NCBI GenBank assembly: GCA_041390905.1
Contig: JAWKPA010000017.1
Location: forward strand, 62,001-126,000
Origin: JACKCD01 sp041390905
Lineage (GTDB): Bacteria > Chloroflexota > Anaerolineae > Promineifilales > Promineifilaceae
DNA length: 64,000 nt
Reading direction: 5' to 3'
Both the position numbers and the translations under genes were made by a program. Below, piece by piece: positions 1 through 9,160 of the stretch. The notes under the pieces were generated by a model that had not been told where the DNA came from, searched no databases, and worked only from the letters and a program-made list of their open reading frames with translations. How positions within the stretch are numbered: the first letter of the stretch is position 1; every line of letters starts with the position of its first letter.

Positions 1-276
1 ACCGGGGCGTTTGTGGCACAAACAACGGCCGAGATGGGGCGGGCATTGGAAGCCGAAATTGCCCGCTGTCGGCGGCGGGTGCGGGAAATTGGGGCGGAAG
101 TGCAGAATTTTCATCATCATCCCATTGTGCAGTTGAGTTTGGAGAGTAAGCTGGTGCGGCGGCAGGGGCGCGATTTGCTGGCTGAAATGGCGCAAAAGCT
201 GCAGCGCAAGCTGGCGCAAAAATCGGCGGAGCGGGACATGATTAAATCGCAATTTGACCATTTGGAGAGCCGGTAA
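1..276 (+). CDS. C-terminal end of an unrecognised helical protein (cut by window edge)
   Basis: The frame is open to the left edge, so this is probably the tail of a longer protein; a GTG at 13 could also start a complete 87-residue protein, but no ribosome site is visible before it. The sequence is highly charged, rich in Arg, Glu, Gln, Leu and Ala, and predicted to be long helix or coiled coil, with a short His cluster near residue 35 of the visible part. No family was recognised. Its TAA overlaps the ATG of the following sensor kinase (TAATG), so the two are translationally coupled and probably act in the same pathway; that is inference. Confidence 0.5.
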   Translation, partial: TGAFVAQTTAEMGRALEAEIARCRRRVREIGAEVQNFHHHPIVQLSLESKLVRRQGRDLLAEMAQKLQRKLAQKSAERDMIKSQFDHLESR

Positions 277-1625
277 TGCTGTGGAGTAAAAAACAGTTGG
301 TGCAAACACCGTTTGCCACGCCAGATGAGCAGCGGCGTGCCAAGCAGTTGATCTATATTTTGCGGGTACTGCTGCTTGTCATTGCGGTTGCCAATATTGC
401 TATTATCATCATTGATCGCCAGATATGGGTGCAACTGCTGCTGCTGAATATTTTTTTCCCGTTTGGTGGGGCGATATATTGGTTGGTACATCGGGGGATG
501 CTGCGGCAGGCCAACATTCTGCTGATAGGTTTGTGGTGGTTGGTGCTGACGGTGTTTGTGTTTTGGACGGATGGCACGCAGGGGGCAGCTTTTTACAGCT
601 ACACGATTGTGATTATTGCGGCGGGGCTGCTGTTGGGGCCAAAGGTAGAAACGGCCGTTTTGCTCTTGAGCCTGGCTGTGGCGACCTTTGTGTTTGTCAA
701 CACCGTGCAGCAGTGGTTGCCCATTCCGTTTGCAACCAGCTCGCCCGCCGCCATCTGGGTGGGTGCTTCCCTGTGCCTGGTGATGGTGAGCTATGTGGTG
801 CGGTTGACCCTGGCTGATTTGCGCTGGGCTTTGCGGCAGCAGCGGCAGATTGCGACGCAAAATGTACGGCTGCGTGAGCAGGCTGAACAGCAGGCGTATG
901 AGTTGGCGCAGGCCAACGCTAAGCTGCAAGAGCTGGATGCGCTCAAGTCAAAGTTTGTGCGCGACATGACCCATGAACTGCGTACCCCGCTAACCAACTT
1001 CAAGCTGTATCTGGATTTGTGGGAGCTGGCGGGGGAGGAGAAGAAAGAGCGTTATTTGCAGGTGCTGAAAGAGCAAAACGGCCGTTTAACCCATCTTGTG
1101 GACGCCATTTTACGCATTGCCAAACTGGATGCAGGTGAGGAACTGGGCGAAGTGCGGGAGCTAGCGCTTAACGACGTGGCGCGGAAGGTTGCCGATGCCT
1201 ACGAGGGGCGGCTAAAGGGCAAGGGGTTGACCGTCCAATTGGCACTGACCGACAATTTACCGGTTGTCTGCGTGGCACGCCCGATGCTGATCGAGGTTGC
1301 CGATCAGCTGATGTCTAATGCCATTGCCTATAGCCTGCAAGGCACCATTACGCTGCGTACCTTTTTGTCATCTGATGGAGAAGCGGTTTGTTTGCAGGTG
1401 GCAGATGAAGGGATTGGAATCCCCGAAGAGGACATGGACAAGCTGTTTGACCGCTTTTACCGTGGCACCAACGTGGGCGAACTGTCAACCGCCGGAGCCG
1501 GGCTGGGGCTGACCATTGCCAGGCGTATCGTTGGCTTTTATGATGGCACCCTTGAAGCGACAAGCAAGCTGGGTGAAGGGTCGGTTTTTACGATCTGCTT
1601 GCCTTTACAGCCCAACCGTTGTTAA
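276..1625 (+). CDS. Membrane sensor histidine kinase
   Basis: A 449-residue class I histidine kinase. The N-terminal 185 residues hold about six hydrophobic segments with little extracellular loop, so it probably senses in or at the membrane. A coiled-coil linker (about 185-225) leads to the HisKA dimerisation domain with the H-box THELRTPL (phospho-His 233). The HATPase domain follows, with N-box (about 338-347), G1 motif DEGIGIPEED, F-box FDRFYRG and G2 motif GAGLGLTIA. It autophosphorylates from ATP and should pass phosphate to a response regulator, but none is adjacent downstream; the partner may lie left of the window. The start overlaps the stop of the preceding gene. Confidence 0.9.
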   Translation: MLWSKKQLVQTPFATPDEQRRAKQLIYILRVLLLVIAVANIAIIIIDRQIWVQLLLLNIFFPFGGAIYWLVHRGMLRQANILLIGLWWLVLTVFVFWTDGTQGAAFYSYTIVIIAAGLLLGPKVETAVLLLSLAVATFVFVNTVQQWLPIPFATSSPAAIWVGASLCLVMVSYVVRLTLADLRWALRQQRQIATQNVRLREQAEQQAYELAQANAKLQELDALKSKFVRDMTHELRTPLTNFKLYLDLWELAGEEKKERYLQVLKEQNGRLTHLVDAILRIAKLDAGEELGEVRELALNDVARKVADAYEGRLKGKGLTVQLALTDNLPVVCVARPMLIEVADQLMSNAIAYSLQGTITLRTFLSSDGEAVCLQVADEGIGIPEEDMDKLFDRFYRGTNVGELSTAGAGLGLTIARRIVGFYDGTLEATSKLGEGSVFTICLPLQPNRC

Positions 1626-1740
1626 ATGACGTGCAGGGCTGGCCTTCAGTTGACAATAACGAATCTCTAATCCTTAACCAGCAATCTTCACTTATAATAG
1701 AGGCCAGAACAGAGTTTACAAGCGATATTTTGGAGAAGGC

Positions 1741-2202
1741 ATGACCAAAAAGGAAACGCTTTGGGAAGATAGCGGCTTTGATTGTCACCACTGCGGTGGC
1801 GAGATTTATAAGCGAATTGAACGAGAACCAGGTTTTGACAAAACAACGAGCTATCAATGTCGCCAATGCCATTGCCAATGGTCTACGGAAGGGGTGCTGA
1901 TTCAGGTGGGTGATACGGCTGACTGTCGCGCCGGGGTGGGGCAAACGGCCGTTAACCAACCCACATCAACCACCAAACCCCAGCCATCAACCACCCTTGC
2001 CCCCCTGAAACAGCCCGCTGCCCCCAGCAAACGGCACACATTTTCCAACTGGCTCATCGGCGGGCTGCTTGGGCTAATCATTGTCCTGGCGTTGATTCGT
2101 TTTGCCGGGGCACTGGTTTTCCGTTTTTTTATTCCCGCGCTGCTCGTAGGGGTTATTCTGTATCTGGTGTTCCAACTAGGGCGGCAGCAGCGGTGGTGGT
2201 AG
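1741..2202 (+). CDS. Zinc-ribbon membrane protein, unknown function
   Basis: A 153-residue protein. The N-terminus is a zinc ribbon with CxxC at Cys15/Cys18 and CxxC at Cys40/Cys43 (plus Cys45). A Thr/Pro/Gln-rich linker (about 70-100) follows, then two closely spaced hydrophobic segments (about 107-150) ending RQQRWW. The ATG has a good ribosome site (GGAG about 8 bases upstream), and a TATAAT lies at 1693-1698 without a convincing -35 box. The gene is convergent with scpA and overlaps its 3' end by 50 bases. The layout suggests a membrane-anchored cytosolic metal-binding domain, but no named family was recognised and the role is unknown. Confidence 0.7.
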   Translation: MTKKETLWEDSGFDCHHCGGEIYKRIEREPGFDKTTSYQCRQCHCQWSTEGVLIQVGDTADCRAGVGQTAVNQPTSTTKPQPSTTLAPLKQPAAPSKRHTFSNWLIGGLLGLIIVLALIRFAGALVFRFFIPALLVGVILYLVFQLGRQQRWW

Positions 2203-2935
2203 CTACTGCCCTTGTGGGCGCTTTGCGAAGCTCGATGGGGCCAAACATTTCTGTTTGCGTGGCAATCAGCTCCCGCCGCTTGATTAGCTCCAGCATTGCC
2301 AGCAGCGTCACCGACACCTCCACCCGGTCGGGGTGATGGCTCAGGATGTCCTGGAAGAAAAAGCTGGTTTGGCGCGTAAGCTGATGGCGAATGCGCTTGA
2401 GCTGGTCTTCAATGGTGATGCGACGCGGCTGGACAATGGCGACACTTTCTTCCATGTTTTCGGCGCGGGCCAGGATGTCACGAACGGCCGTTAACAACGT
2501 CCCCACCGACACCCCACTCAAATCCAGCCGGCTCTCCAGCTTCGGCGGTGGCGCCACCCGCAAATACGTCCGCAATCCCGCCTCCTGCCGCCCCTGAAAC
2601 CATTCCGCCGCCTGCTTAAAGCGGCGATACTGCTTTAACTGCCGAATCAGCGCCTCCGCCGGGTCTTCCTCTTCCTCGTCCTCCCGCTCCATCGGGATTT
2701 GCGGCAGCAGCGCCCGGCTTTTGATTTGCGCCAGCCGCGCCCCAATCACAATAAAATCAATCAACTGCTCCACCCGGTTGCCCTTCATCTGCTCCACCTG
2801 CTGCAAATATTGCCCCGTGATCTGCATCAGCGAAATGGAAGTGATGTCCAGCTCCTGCCGATCAATCAGATGGAGCAAGAGATCAAGCGGGCCAGCAAAG
2901 GCCGGAACCTCAATCTGGTAAGCCGAAGCGGTCAT
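2153..2935 (-). CDS. scpA: Segregation and condensation protein A
   Basis: A 260-residue ScpA, the kleisin subunit that bridges the SMC heads in the SMC-ScpAB condensin complex and aids chromosome compaction and segregation. The N-terminal signature is typical: FxGPLDLLLHLI at residues 14-25, then DIxxISLxQITxQYL and a Leu/Ile-rich helix with AxLxxIKSRxLLP. An acidic linker (REDEEEEDP, about 84-92) separates it from the C-terminal winged-helix part with VTLLAMLELIKRREL. Its ATG overlaps the stop of the upstream mannosyltransferase gene (ATGA), so expression is coupled. No scpB lies beside it in this window. The C-terminus carries an Ala/Thr-rich extension. Confidence 0.93.
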   Translation of the reverse strand: MTASAYQIEVPAFAGPLDLLLHLIDRQELDITSISLMQITGQYLQQVEQMKGNRVEQLIDFIVIGARLAQIKSRALLPQIPMEREDEEEEDPAEALIRQLKQYRRFKQAAEWFQGRQEAGLRTYLRVAPPPKLESRLDLSGVSVGTLLTAVRDILARAENMEESVAIVQPRRITIEDQLKRIRHQLTRQTSFFFQDILSHHPDRVEVSVTLLAMLELIKRRELIATQTEMFGPIELRKAPTRAVATTTAAAALVGTPDTE

Positions 2936-4560
2936 GGGTTTCCTCGCGGCTGCATGATACAGTAGACAAAGCCATTCATTTGCACCAGCTCAGTCGTGGC
3001 GTAATTTTGGCCGATGGCATCCAGCACCGGCGGTGGGTAGAACTGCGCCCGCAGCACCACCGTGTCAAACGCCTGGCTGTTGAGCATGGTCAGCATTTCC
3101 GTCAGGTCAACGGCGTTGTTGTTGTAGAGATTGAGCAACTGCGTGGGGTTTGTCACCACGTCGCGGCCGATGTAGAGGTTGAACCCGGCATCTTCGCTAA
3201 AAGCGGCCGTTTGGCCTTCGGCGATGCGGTTGGCAATGGCGATACCGGCGGCGGTGTCGGCGGCGGTGGGGGGGCGACCCAGCAGCGACACCCCGGCGGA
3301 GTCCACGTAGGGGATGCGTTCGGGGTCACGCGGGGCGGAGCAGGAGGTTTGCGGGGCGATGTACACCTCGGTGGGTTTGCCCAGGGCGCGGGCAACGGCC
3401 GTTAATGTGGCCGTGTGCGTGGGCATGTGGAAGACCAGATTGGCCTGGATGAGAAAGAGGAGGGAGATGGCGGCGGAAACGGCCGTTTGCCACTGCCACC
3501 CCCGTTTTTCCGCCCAGCCCAACAATCGGCTAAAGGCCAGCCCGGTGAGAATGCAGCTTGCGGCAATGGCCGTGGCAAAATAGGATTCGCCTGCCCCCCA
3601 TTTGCCGGCCGTGACGCTGTTGAGCGTGGCAACGACAAACCAAATGGTGTAGGCCGAAAGGCGTTCAAAGTAGAGTTGGTAGATGGCGTAACAAACGGCC
3701 GTTAGCGTCAGCACCGTATGCAGCGAGAACCATTGGCGAAACAACCCCTGCGCCTGCCCCGGCACAAACGGGTTGATGTTGGCGGTGATGGTGTTAAGCA
3801 GCCATTCGCCGCTGGTGGCGACGTTGATCCACAAAAAGATGAGGCCGGTGACGGCAGCAAACGGCACTGCCCACAGCACCGACCGTTTGGGCTGGCGCAG
3901 AAAGAGAAAGAGAAAAACAGCGGCGACGGTGGCGTAGGCAAGTTGCTTCGTGTAACCAGCAAAGAGGAGAAAGAGGAGGACGAGGAGAAAACGGCCGTTT
4001 TCCACTTTTCCTGTTTCTTCCTCCCGCGCTACCGTCACCGCGAGCAAGACCACCGCCACCGTTTCAAACATCACCATAAACATATGCTGCCGAAACAGCG
4101 GGCCGACGTGGTAGACGTAGTTGGAGGCGAGAAAGGCGAGGCCAGCCAGCAGCGAAATCCACCATTTTTTTCCCTCGCGCTGAACCCCATAGCCAATGGC
4201 CGCCGCTGTGACCAGCGTCCCCAGCCAGGAAACGAGCCGCCCCGTCCAATATTGGGGGCCAAACAGCCACACCAGCGGCACAATGACCACGTGAAAAAGC
4301 GGCGGGTAGTTGGAGGAGTAAAATGGGTACACGTCGTTGTCGCGGTACGGCCACTCGCCCCGGCTAAAAAACACGGTGTCCATCAGCTCAAACCCTTCCC
4401 CCTGGTCATAGTCAAAGGGGAAGCGGAACAGGTTGAAGGCGTAGATGGCGTAGACGATGAAGTAGCCGATGAAGGCGGCGAGGGCAAGGCCGATGAGGAG
4501 GCGGGTCAGCCAGGTGAAGGAGGCAGGGGGGCGGGGGGGCAGGGGGGCAGGGGAGCGCAT
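2932..4560 (-). CDS. GT39/PMT-like integral membrane glycosyltransferase
   Basis: A 542-residue polytopic membrane protein of the GT-C type, resembling dolichyl-phosphate-mannose-protein mannosyltransferase (GT39, ArnT-like) proteins. After a Pro-rich cytosolic start and first membrane segment (about 18-42), the first outer loop carries the acidic motif DYDQGEGFE, expected of the catalytic loop. About ten further hydrophobic segments follow, then a soluble region (about 390-540). It probably moves a sugar from a lipid-phosphate carrier to a protein or glycan at the outer face of the membrane; donor and acceptor cannot be told. It overlaps the upstream 64-residue gene by one base and scpA by four, forming a three-gene operon. 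Confidence 0.75.
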   Translation of the reverse strand: MRSPAPLPPRPPASFTWLTRLLIGLALAAFIGYFIVYAIYAFNLFRFPFDYDQGEGFELMDTVFFSRGEWPYRDNDVYPFYSSNYPPLFHVVIVPLVWLFGPQYWTGRLVSWLGTLVTAAAIGYGVQREGKKWWISLLAGLAFLASNYVYHVGPLFRQHMFMVMFETVAVVLLAVTVAREEETGKVENGRFLLVLLFLLFAGYTKQLAYATVAAVFLFLFLRQPKRSVLWAVPFAAVTGLIFLWINVATSGEWLLNTITANINPFVPGQAQGLFRQWFSLHTVLTLTAVCYAIYQLYFERLSAYTIWFVVATLNSVTAGKWGAGESYFATAIAASCILTGLAFSRLLGWAEKRGWQWQTAVSAAISLLFLIQANLVFHMPTHTATLTAVARALGKPTEVYIAPQTSCSAPRDPERIPYVDSAGVSLLGRPPTAADTAAGIAIANRIAEGQTAAFSEDAGFNLYIGRDVVTNPTQLLNLYNNNAVDLTEMLTMLNSQAFDTVVLRAQFYPPPVLDAIGQNYATTELVQMNGFVYCIMQPRGNP

Positions 4561-4754
4561 CAGGCGGGGTTGTCTCCCAGGGGTAGGAGGGTGAGGCCGA
4601 GGAGGATGAGGAAGCCAGCGGCGAGCAGTGCCAGTCGCTGGGCGGGGCCGATGCCGTTATACTGCCCGGCTCCGAGTAAATCTATGGCGAAGAGGGCAAT
4701 AACGGCCGTTATGCCCGCGCCGATAAAAAGATAACCTAGCTGTCGTTTTGTCAT
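4560..4754 (-). CDS. Small two-span membrane protein
   Basis: A 64-residue protein made almost wholly of two hydrophobic helices (about 8-28 and 40-58) joined by a short Gly-rich loop. It is the first gene of the operon with the GT39-like glycosyltransferase, whose ATG shares one base with this stop codon. Size and position suggest an accessory subunit or a small conserved membrane protein, but no family was recognised. The copy of AACGGCCGTT at 4701 is read here as Thr-Ala-Val in the first helix. Confidence 0.6.
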   Translation of the reverse strand: MTKRQLGYLFIGAGITAVIALFAIDLLGAGQYNGIGPAQRLALLAAGFLILLGLTLLPLGDNPA

Positions 4755-4933
4755 AATTTTCCCAGCGGGTAATTATCCTTCTGAATGGGGTGGGGAGCAA
4801 ACGGCCGTTTGCCTGCCTTTGTTTGCCAAAGAGCATGGCAACTTTTTCAGTTGGTGAAATTATGATGGGGAATAGCTAAAATCTGCAAAGTAAGGAATCG
4901 GTTCTTTGGGAATTCATGGGGTGTCAACCACAT

Positions 4934-4961
4934 GTAGTGGACTGGCATGCCAGTCCACTAC
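4934..4961. repeat. Perfect 28-bp palindrome
   Basis: Two 14-base arms, GTAGTGGACTGGCA and its exact reverse complement, meet with no loop. It lies about 40 bases past the stop of the large minus-strand gene ending at 5000. It could fold as a transcript-end hairpin, but no T-run follows on the minus strand. The rest of 4755-4999 holds one AACGGCCGTT (4800) and nothing else recognised. Confidence 0.7.
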
Positions 4962-4999
4962 AAAATGTTCCAATTAGCCCACAAAATCTTGAAGAGCCT

Positions 5000-5737
5000 T
5001 TAATTGTTGTCCCAATCACCGACTATTGGAAGACGAAGCGAAGGGCGGGGACCTTGTCTAAAGACAATAGACCATGCTCCAGTGCTATTTGTATTTCGAA
5101 GATAAAACCAGCCCTGGCTTTGATCATACAGACCTATGGTATCTACACCATCTCCATCCCAATCACCAGCTATTGGTATACGATGACTGTTTTTTGGTCC
5201 CTGATTAAACACGTAATCCCAAGGGCCAGAATAGTGTTTGTTGCTTAGATAAAACCGACCTTGTTGTTGATCATATAGGCCAATAGTATCCACGCCATCT
5301 CCATCCCAATCGCCCGCTATAGGTAAACGGGTTGTGTTTTTTGCCCCTTGGTTAAACACAAGTGCCCACTTATCTGTAAAATGGTCATTATGCAAATAAA
5401 AACGTCCTTGCTGCTGATCATACAAACCAATAGTATCCACACCATCCCGATCCCAATCACCAGCAATTGGCAATCGCAGAGAAGGTTGTGGGCCTTGTCT
5501 GAAAACCTCATCCCAAGGACCAGACTGAAAAGCATTACGCAAATAAAACCATCCTTGATTTTTATCGTAAAGGCCTATCGTATCGATGCCATCACCATTC
5601 CAATCACCTGTGATAGGCAACCGACTAGTATTACGGGATCCTTGGTTAAAGACATGATCCCACTCATGCGGCTGATTAACATTTAGCAAATAAAAACGCC
5701 CCTGCATTGGATCAAATAGACCAACACCCTCTTTGAG
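5000..5737 (-). repeat. 147-bp tandem repeat array within the secreted protein gene
   Basis: Four full and two partial units of 147 bases encode the 49-residue repeats. Each unit holds the segment for DWDGDGVDTIGLYD; the units differ at many silent sites, so they are diverged rather than freshly duplicated. The array ends in mid-repeat at the stop codon. Confidence 0.8.
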
Positions 5738-7813
5738 GCGTAGCTTCGGTACAAATATTGGTTCGCCATCATAAGCGGCATCAAATGTCAACCTCGTAAC
5801 CTCATTTGTAACAACGTTGACTAAATACAAATCTACATTGCCGTTTTCTTCACGCTCAACAATGACGTGGGTATCATCAATCCAAACAGGGTTTAGTCCT
5901 TCATTGGAAATTACTTGTTTTTTTCCCATTCGATCGATAATGCGTATACCTGGACCGTAGATAATCTGCTGGCAATCTGAAGAAAATTTAGGCCCTTGTC
6001 CAAAAGGTGAATCATTTGGAAGAGTAGTTATGCTTCCTGTACTAACGTTTACAACATTAATTGTTGTTGCCCATTCATAAACGATCTCATTCTGCTCTTT
6101 GCACCAATCAGCACTGGATGCGCGGATATTATAAATGTTGTTGCCAAAGCCTGACCCTTGCCCTGTGCTAGTAGGGGCTACGATTAATTGTGTTAATGTG
6201 CCATTGCGTGTTGTAATGGCAGAAAAATAAGCCCCATTGCTATTCAAAGAAGCTCCCCAATCTTCACTGCTCCCAAATGGATCTGTTGTTAATTGGTGGA
6301 TGACGCCAGTTATCCGATCAAAAAGGTAAATCCGGCTTTGTGTACCTGCCGGGTATTGATTTGCATCAAAGATAATGTAACGGCCATTTGTTGATGCCGA
6401 AGGGCGATGAGGCTCAATGATAACAGCATCAGTCAATGGATATGGTGGAGATAAGGGCAAGAGGTCTTTGTCTAAAGGTAAAAAATAAAGCCTGGCAACT
6501 CCATTATCCCGTTCAGAGATAAAAGCGATACCTTGTGAACGGTTAAAATAGATTTGTTCATAGTTCAAGGCAGATACATTAAGAGTATAAGCAAATTCGT
6601 AGACAAAATTGCTTGTCATAGAAACTGCGAAAAATAAATTAATCGTCTCATTTGCTTCCGGATTATTATTAGCCAAATTAACCGTGACCTGTGCACGTCG
6701 TATCATGACCGAGGGCGTGTTACTCTCCGTGAGCGTCAGCATTAAATCGGCTCGTTTTTCATATCCAGGTAGCGGAAACTTAGAAAAATACCCCACAACA
6801 TTTTGTGGCTGATCCACAATTAGCTCTGTGCCAACAGGTATATCTTCGCTAAGATTCTCACGTATGACTTGTTCTAACGATACAGGGGGTGTCAGAAAAT
6901 CATGAGCAACCTCTCCATTTGGAAATCTTATAAATGCTGTTCGACCATCATGGAATGCCTCTCTAGCTTTTAATGTGGGTCCGCGCATAAAGTTGTGACC
7001 GGCAAAGCCTAGCAAACGCGATTGTTGCTCTTGGATCATACGCAGTGCATGTGCCGAACGAAATTCAAGGGTAGGCTTTTCATCTTCTCTGTCCCATTTG
7101 AGAGTAAGCTCAATAACTCCCTCACCGACTTGGGAATGAATATTGTAGACAACAATGAGCGTATCATTGTCCTGAACTGAGATATCGACTTCATCAATAT
7201 GTTGGCGAAAATCCTCATTTGAACTGAAGGGTTCGCCAATAAAGCCAAAGCGCGTTGCTGCACCCATGTACAATGGCTCATCAGCACCGCTTATGTTAAT
7301 AAACCCATCCGAGGTTAGTACCACAACAACTGGATAGCCAGTTGAAGCTTGATGCGTGAACCATAAGCGATTAATGCGTTTTCCACTTTTATAGTGATCA
7401 TCTAAAAGTTGTTGTGATATCTGACTACTACCAACATTACATGGCTCGAATTCCCAAAGCACATTATTAATATAGGCTGTGTCAAAATTCATAAATGGGC
7501 GACCACCTGATCGTGCCTCAATAGACCAACCATCTTCATTATTCAAAATTTTAGGACAGCCTAAATTGTTGATTTCGTTGAACGGCTGCATGTCCAATTC
7601 GGTCTCGACATTATATAAAGGATCGTCAAGGTAGCTTTGCATTGCTAAAGATAACAAATTTGCTTTACGAGCTTCATATGCTTCATTTAATGTTGCACCC
7701 TGGGTAGGGGATGACAGAAACCCAATTAGCAACAGAGCAATGCAAAAACTTGCAAAGTGCACAATGTATTGCTGTAAACTTACGAACCGATGCAAACTTA
7801 TTAACTTTTCCAT
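5000..7813 (-). CDS. Large secreted protein: TolB-like propeller plus 49-residue tandem repeats
   Basis: A 937-residue exported protein. A hydrophobic signal peptide (about residues 17-40, ending TQGA) is followed by a region without recognised domain (40-420), then a stretch resembling TolB/PD40 beta-propeller blades (about 430-690). The C-terminus is a run of 49-residue repeats: a partial one from 693, four full ones from 731, 780, 829 and 878, and a half repeat at the very end. Each carries GDWDGDGVDTIGLYD, an Asp-rich calcium-loop-like motif as in FG-GAP/VCBS repeats. A ribosome site (GGAGG) precedes the ATG. Third positions are visibly A/T-rich compared with all neighbours and no AACGGCCGTT copy lies inside, which suggests recent acquisition. 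A cell-surface or extracellular binding role is likely; substrate unknown. Confidence 0.8.
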   Translation of the reverse strand: MEKLISLHRFVSLQQYIVHFASFCIALLLIGFLSSPTQGATLNEAYEARKANLLSLAMQSYLDDPLYNVETELDMQPFNEINNLGCPKILNNEDGWSIEARSGGRPFMNFDTAYINNVLWEFEPCNVGSSQISQQLLDDHYKSGKRINRLWFTHQASTGYPVVVVLTSDGFINISGADEPLYMGAATRFGFIGEPFSSNEDFRQHIDEVDISVQDNDTLIVVYNIHSQVGEGVIELTLKWDREDEKPTLEFRSAHALRMIQEQQSRLLGFAGHNFMRGPTLKAREAFHDGRTAFIRFPNGEVAHDFLTPPVSLEQVIRENLSEDIPVGTELIVDQPQNVVGYFSKFPLPGYEKRADLMLTLTESNTPSVMIRRAQVTVNLANNNPEANETINLFFAVSMTSNFVYEFAYTLNVSALNYEQIYFNRSQGIAFISERDNGVARLYFLPLDKDLLPLSPPYPLTDAVIIEPHRPSASTNGRYIIFDANQYPAGTQSRIYLFDRITGVIHQLTTDPFGSSEDWGASLNSNGAYFSAITTRNGTLTQLIVAPTSTGQGSGFGNNIYNIRASSADWCKEQNEIVYEWATTINVVNVSTGSITTLPNDSPFGQGPKFSSDCQQIIYGPGIRIIDRMGKKQVISNEGLNPVWIDDTHVIVEREENGNVDLYLVNVVTNEVTRLTFDAAYDGEPIFVPKLRLKEGVGLFDPMQGRFYLLNVNQPHEWDHVFNQGSRNTSRLPITGDWNGDGIDTIGLYDKNQGWFYLRNAFQSGPWDEVFRQGPQPSLRLPIAGDWDRDGVDTIGLYDQQQGRFYLHNDHFTDKWALVFNQGAKNTTRLPIAGDWDGDGVDTIGLYDQQQGRFYLSNKHYSGPWDYVFNQGPKNSHRIPIAGDWDGDGVDTIGLYDQSQGWFYLRNTNSTGAWSIVFRQGPRPSLRLPIVGDWDNN

Positions 7814-8695
7814 ACTGTGTTACCTCCAAACACAAGTTCTTACACAATGTGCGACTTTTCCAAGCCTATATTTAGGAGAAAAGCTCGTAATTATGCCTTA
7901 ATGCCCATATACAGAAATCCCTGAGGGACTTCTTTTGACTTTGTATAGAAGGTTCATATAAAACCAGCGAGAGCATTTGTCTAAATGATGCTTTTTTCTA
8001 AAAATCACCCAGTTGCAAGTCTAAAATAGGTCGTACATTGCGTGTTCTTTTTAAATAGAGACCCTATCGCACATTTCTACTCATTTTGGACTTTAGGTAG
8101 CCTAATACGGCCTATTTCTCTTGCAAATGGGTGTCGATTCCTACACAGAAAGTCTCTGGGAGCTTTGGGAGGATATATGTAGAGCAAAAAGCGTGTCAAT
8201 ACCTCTCAAAATCATTTTTAAAACAGGCTCTAATACTCTCAGTTCGCTCATTTTGAAACCAGTTAACCAAAATTTATTATTGGAATATATGGGGGTCAAG
8301 CGCACCAAAGACCCGTATATGGGGATCGTGAAATTCTCAATTTTGCAAAATCTTTGTACACAGTGGCAAACAACCAGCTATTATGTAAAGTCTATGTGCT
8401 TTTAGCGAAAAACCCTTCATATTCAGGGCGAAATTTCAAATACTGGTTTTGAAATCAACGAACCAAGAGCTAATAGATATCGGAAAACACACGAGTTTCA
8501 AATTACTTTCAATGTAGCATAAAGATCCCCTAATAGCCATAGGTTCCGCAGATTTACCAAACGGCCGTTTGCCAAACCTGACCAGTTGTTTGATAATGCT
8601 GACCCATGTGATGACGTAAGGGGAACGAAGGCAGCATGGCGGCTCATCCGTGTTCGTTCGTGTTTGCCCGCGTCCCATTTTTCAGGAGTTCAAAA
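7814..8695. other. AT-rich gap without a supported gene
   Basis: About 0.9 kb, markedly A/T-rich in its middle (7850-8500). An open frame at 8121-8405 (plus) has no ribosome site, no recognisable motif and unremarkable composition, so it is not called. The region should hold the promoter of the large minus-strand gene and, at its right end, one AACGGCCGTT (8560) and the leader of the cupin gene. With the gene to its left it forms an AT-rich island of about 3.7 kb. Confidence 0.6.
8644..8688 (+). promoter_or_regulatory. Repeated 45-base leader ahead of the cupin gene
   Basis: A GT/CG-alternating stretch beginning TCATCCGTGTTCGTTCG and ending CCCATTTTTCAGGAG runs straight into the ribosome site. 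A close relative (about 80 percent identical by eye) stands at 11515-11559 in the same place before the glutaredoxin-reductase gene. It may be a shared 5' leader or a dispersed short repeat; its function is unknown. Confidence 0.45.
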
Positions 8696-9133
8696 ATGGC
8701 TGTGAAAGAGATTGATTTGAAGGAATATGTAGAGTTTGCCGATGGCATTTCGGTTGTTCGCGGTGGTGGCCCCGAGATTCGCGGCTGGAACAACATCCGC
8801 TACAAGATTGGGCTGTCGGGCAAAAATGTGGGGTCGCAAAATTTGTCCATGAACGTGGCGCAGGTGCCGGTGGGGGGCATTGCCTATGCCCATATCCACG
8901 ATGGCTTTGAGGTGATGCTGTTTATTTTGCAGGGGAAAGTCCGCCACGAATATGGCGAGGGGTTAAAGCAAGCCATCGAAAACGAGGCCGGTGACTTTAT
9001 TTACATCGAGCCGGGCGTGCCGCATGAGGTGTTTAACATTGGCGACGAGCCAGTGATTGCCGTCGTTGCCCGTTCGGCGGCGGATGAGTGGGACAAGATT
9101 GTGGATTATCCCTCAAACTATCGGCCTGCTTAG
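8696..9133 (+). CDS. Cupin-domain protein
   Basis: A 145-residue single-domain cupin. The two cupin motifs are visible: HIHDGFEVMLFILQGKVRHE in the first half (metal ligands His, His, Glu) and GDFIYIEPGVPHEVFN in the second (final His). This is a small beta-barrel that usually binds a metal ion and acts as dioxygenase, isomerase or sensor; the reaction cannot be told. The ATG at 8696 is preferred over an in-frame one at 8636 because AGGAG lies 7 bases before it. It stands alone, between the AT-rich island and an esterase gene from which it is separated by a 7-bp-unit hairpin. Confidence 0.85.
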   Translation: MAVKEIDLKEYVEFADGISVVRGGGPEIRGWNNIRYKIGLSGKNVGSQNLSMNVAQVPVGGIAYAHIHDGFEVMLFILQGKVRHEYGEGLKQAIENEAGDFIYIEPGVPHEVFNIGDEPVIAVVARSAADEWDKIVDYPSNYRPA

Positions 9134-9160
9134 TAATGTCGTTGCACGACCACTTTGTGT

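Noticed and set aside
3718..4734. Long plus-strand open frame (338 codons)
   Set aside because: It lies antisense to the GT39-like membrane protein gene, has a charged low-complexity translation and no ribosome site; the opposite frame shows clear membrane spans and coupled overlaps.
8121..8405. 94-codon plus-strand open frame in the AT-rich gap
   Set aside because: No ribosome site, no motif, and surrounded by stop-rich sequence; likely chance.
4810..8559. Absence of the decamer as proof of horizontal transfer
   Set aside because: With about 75 copies at a mean spacing near 0.85 kb, a longest gap of about 3.7 kb is close to chance, and gaps of over 3 kb also occur at 26344-29650 and 37944-41389 in ordinary genes. 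The transfer argument rests on composition instead.
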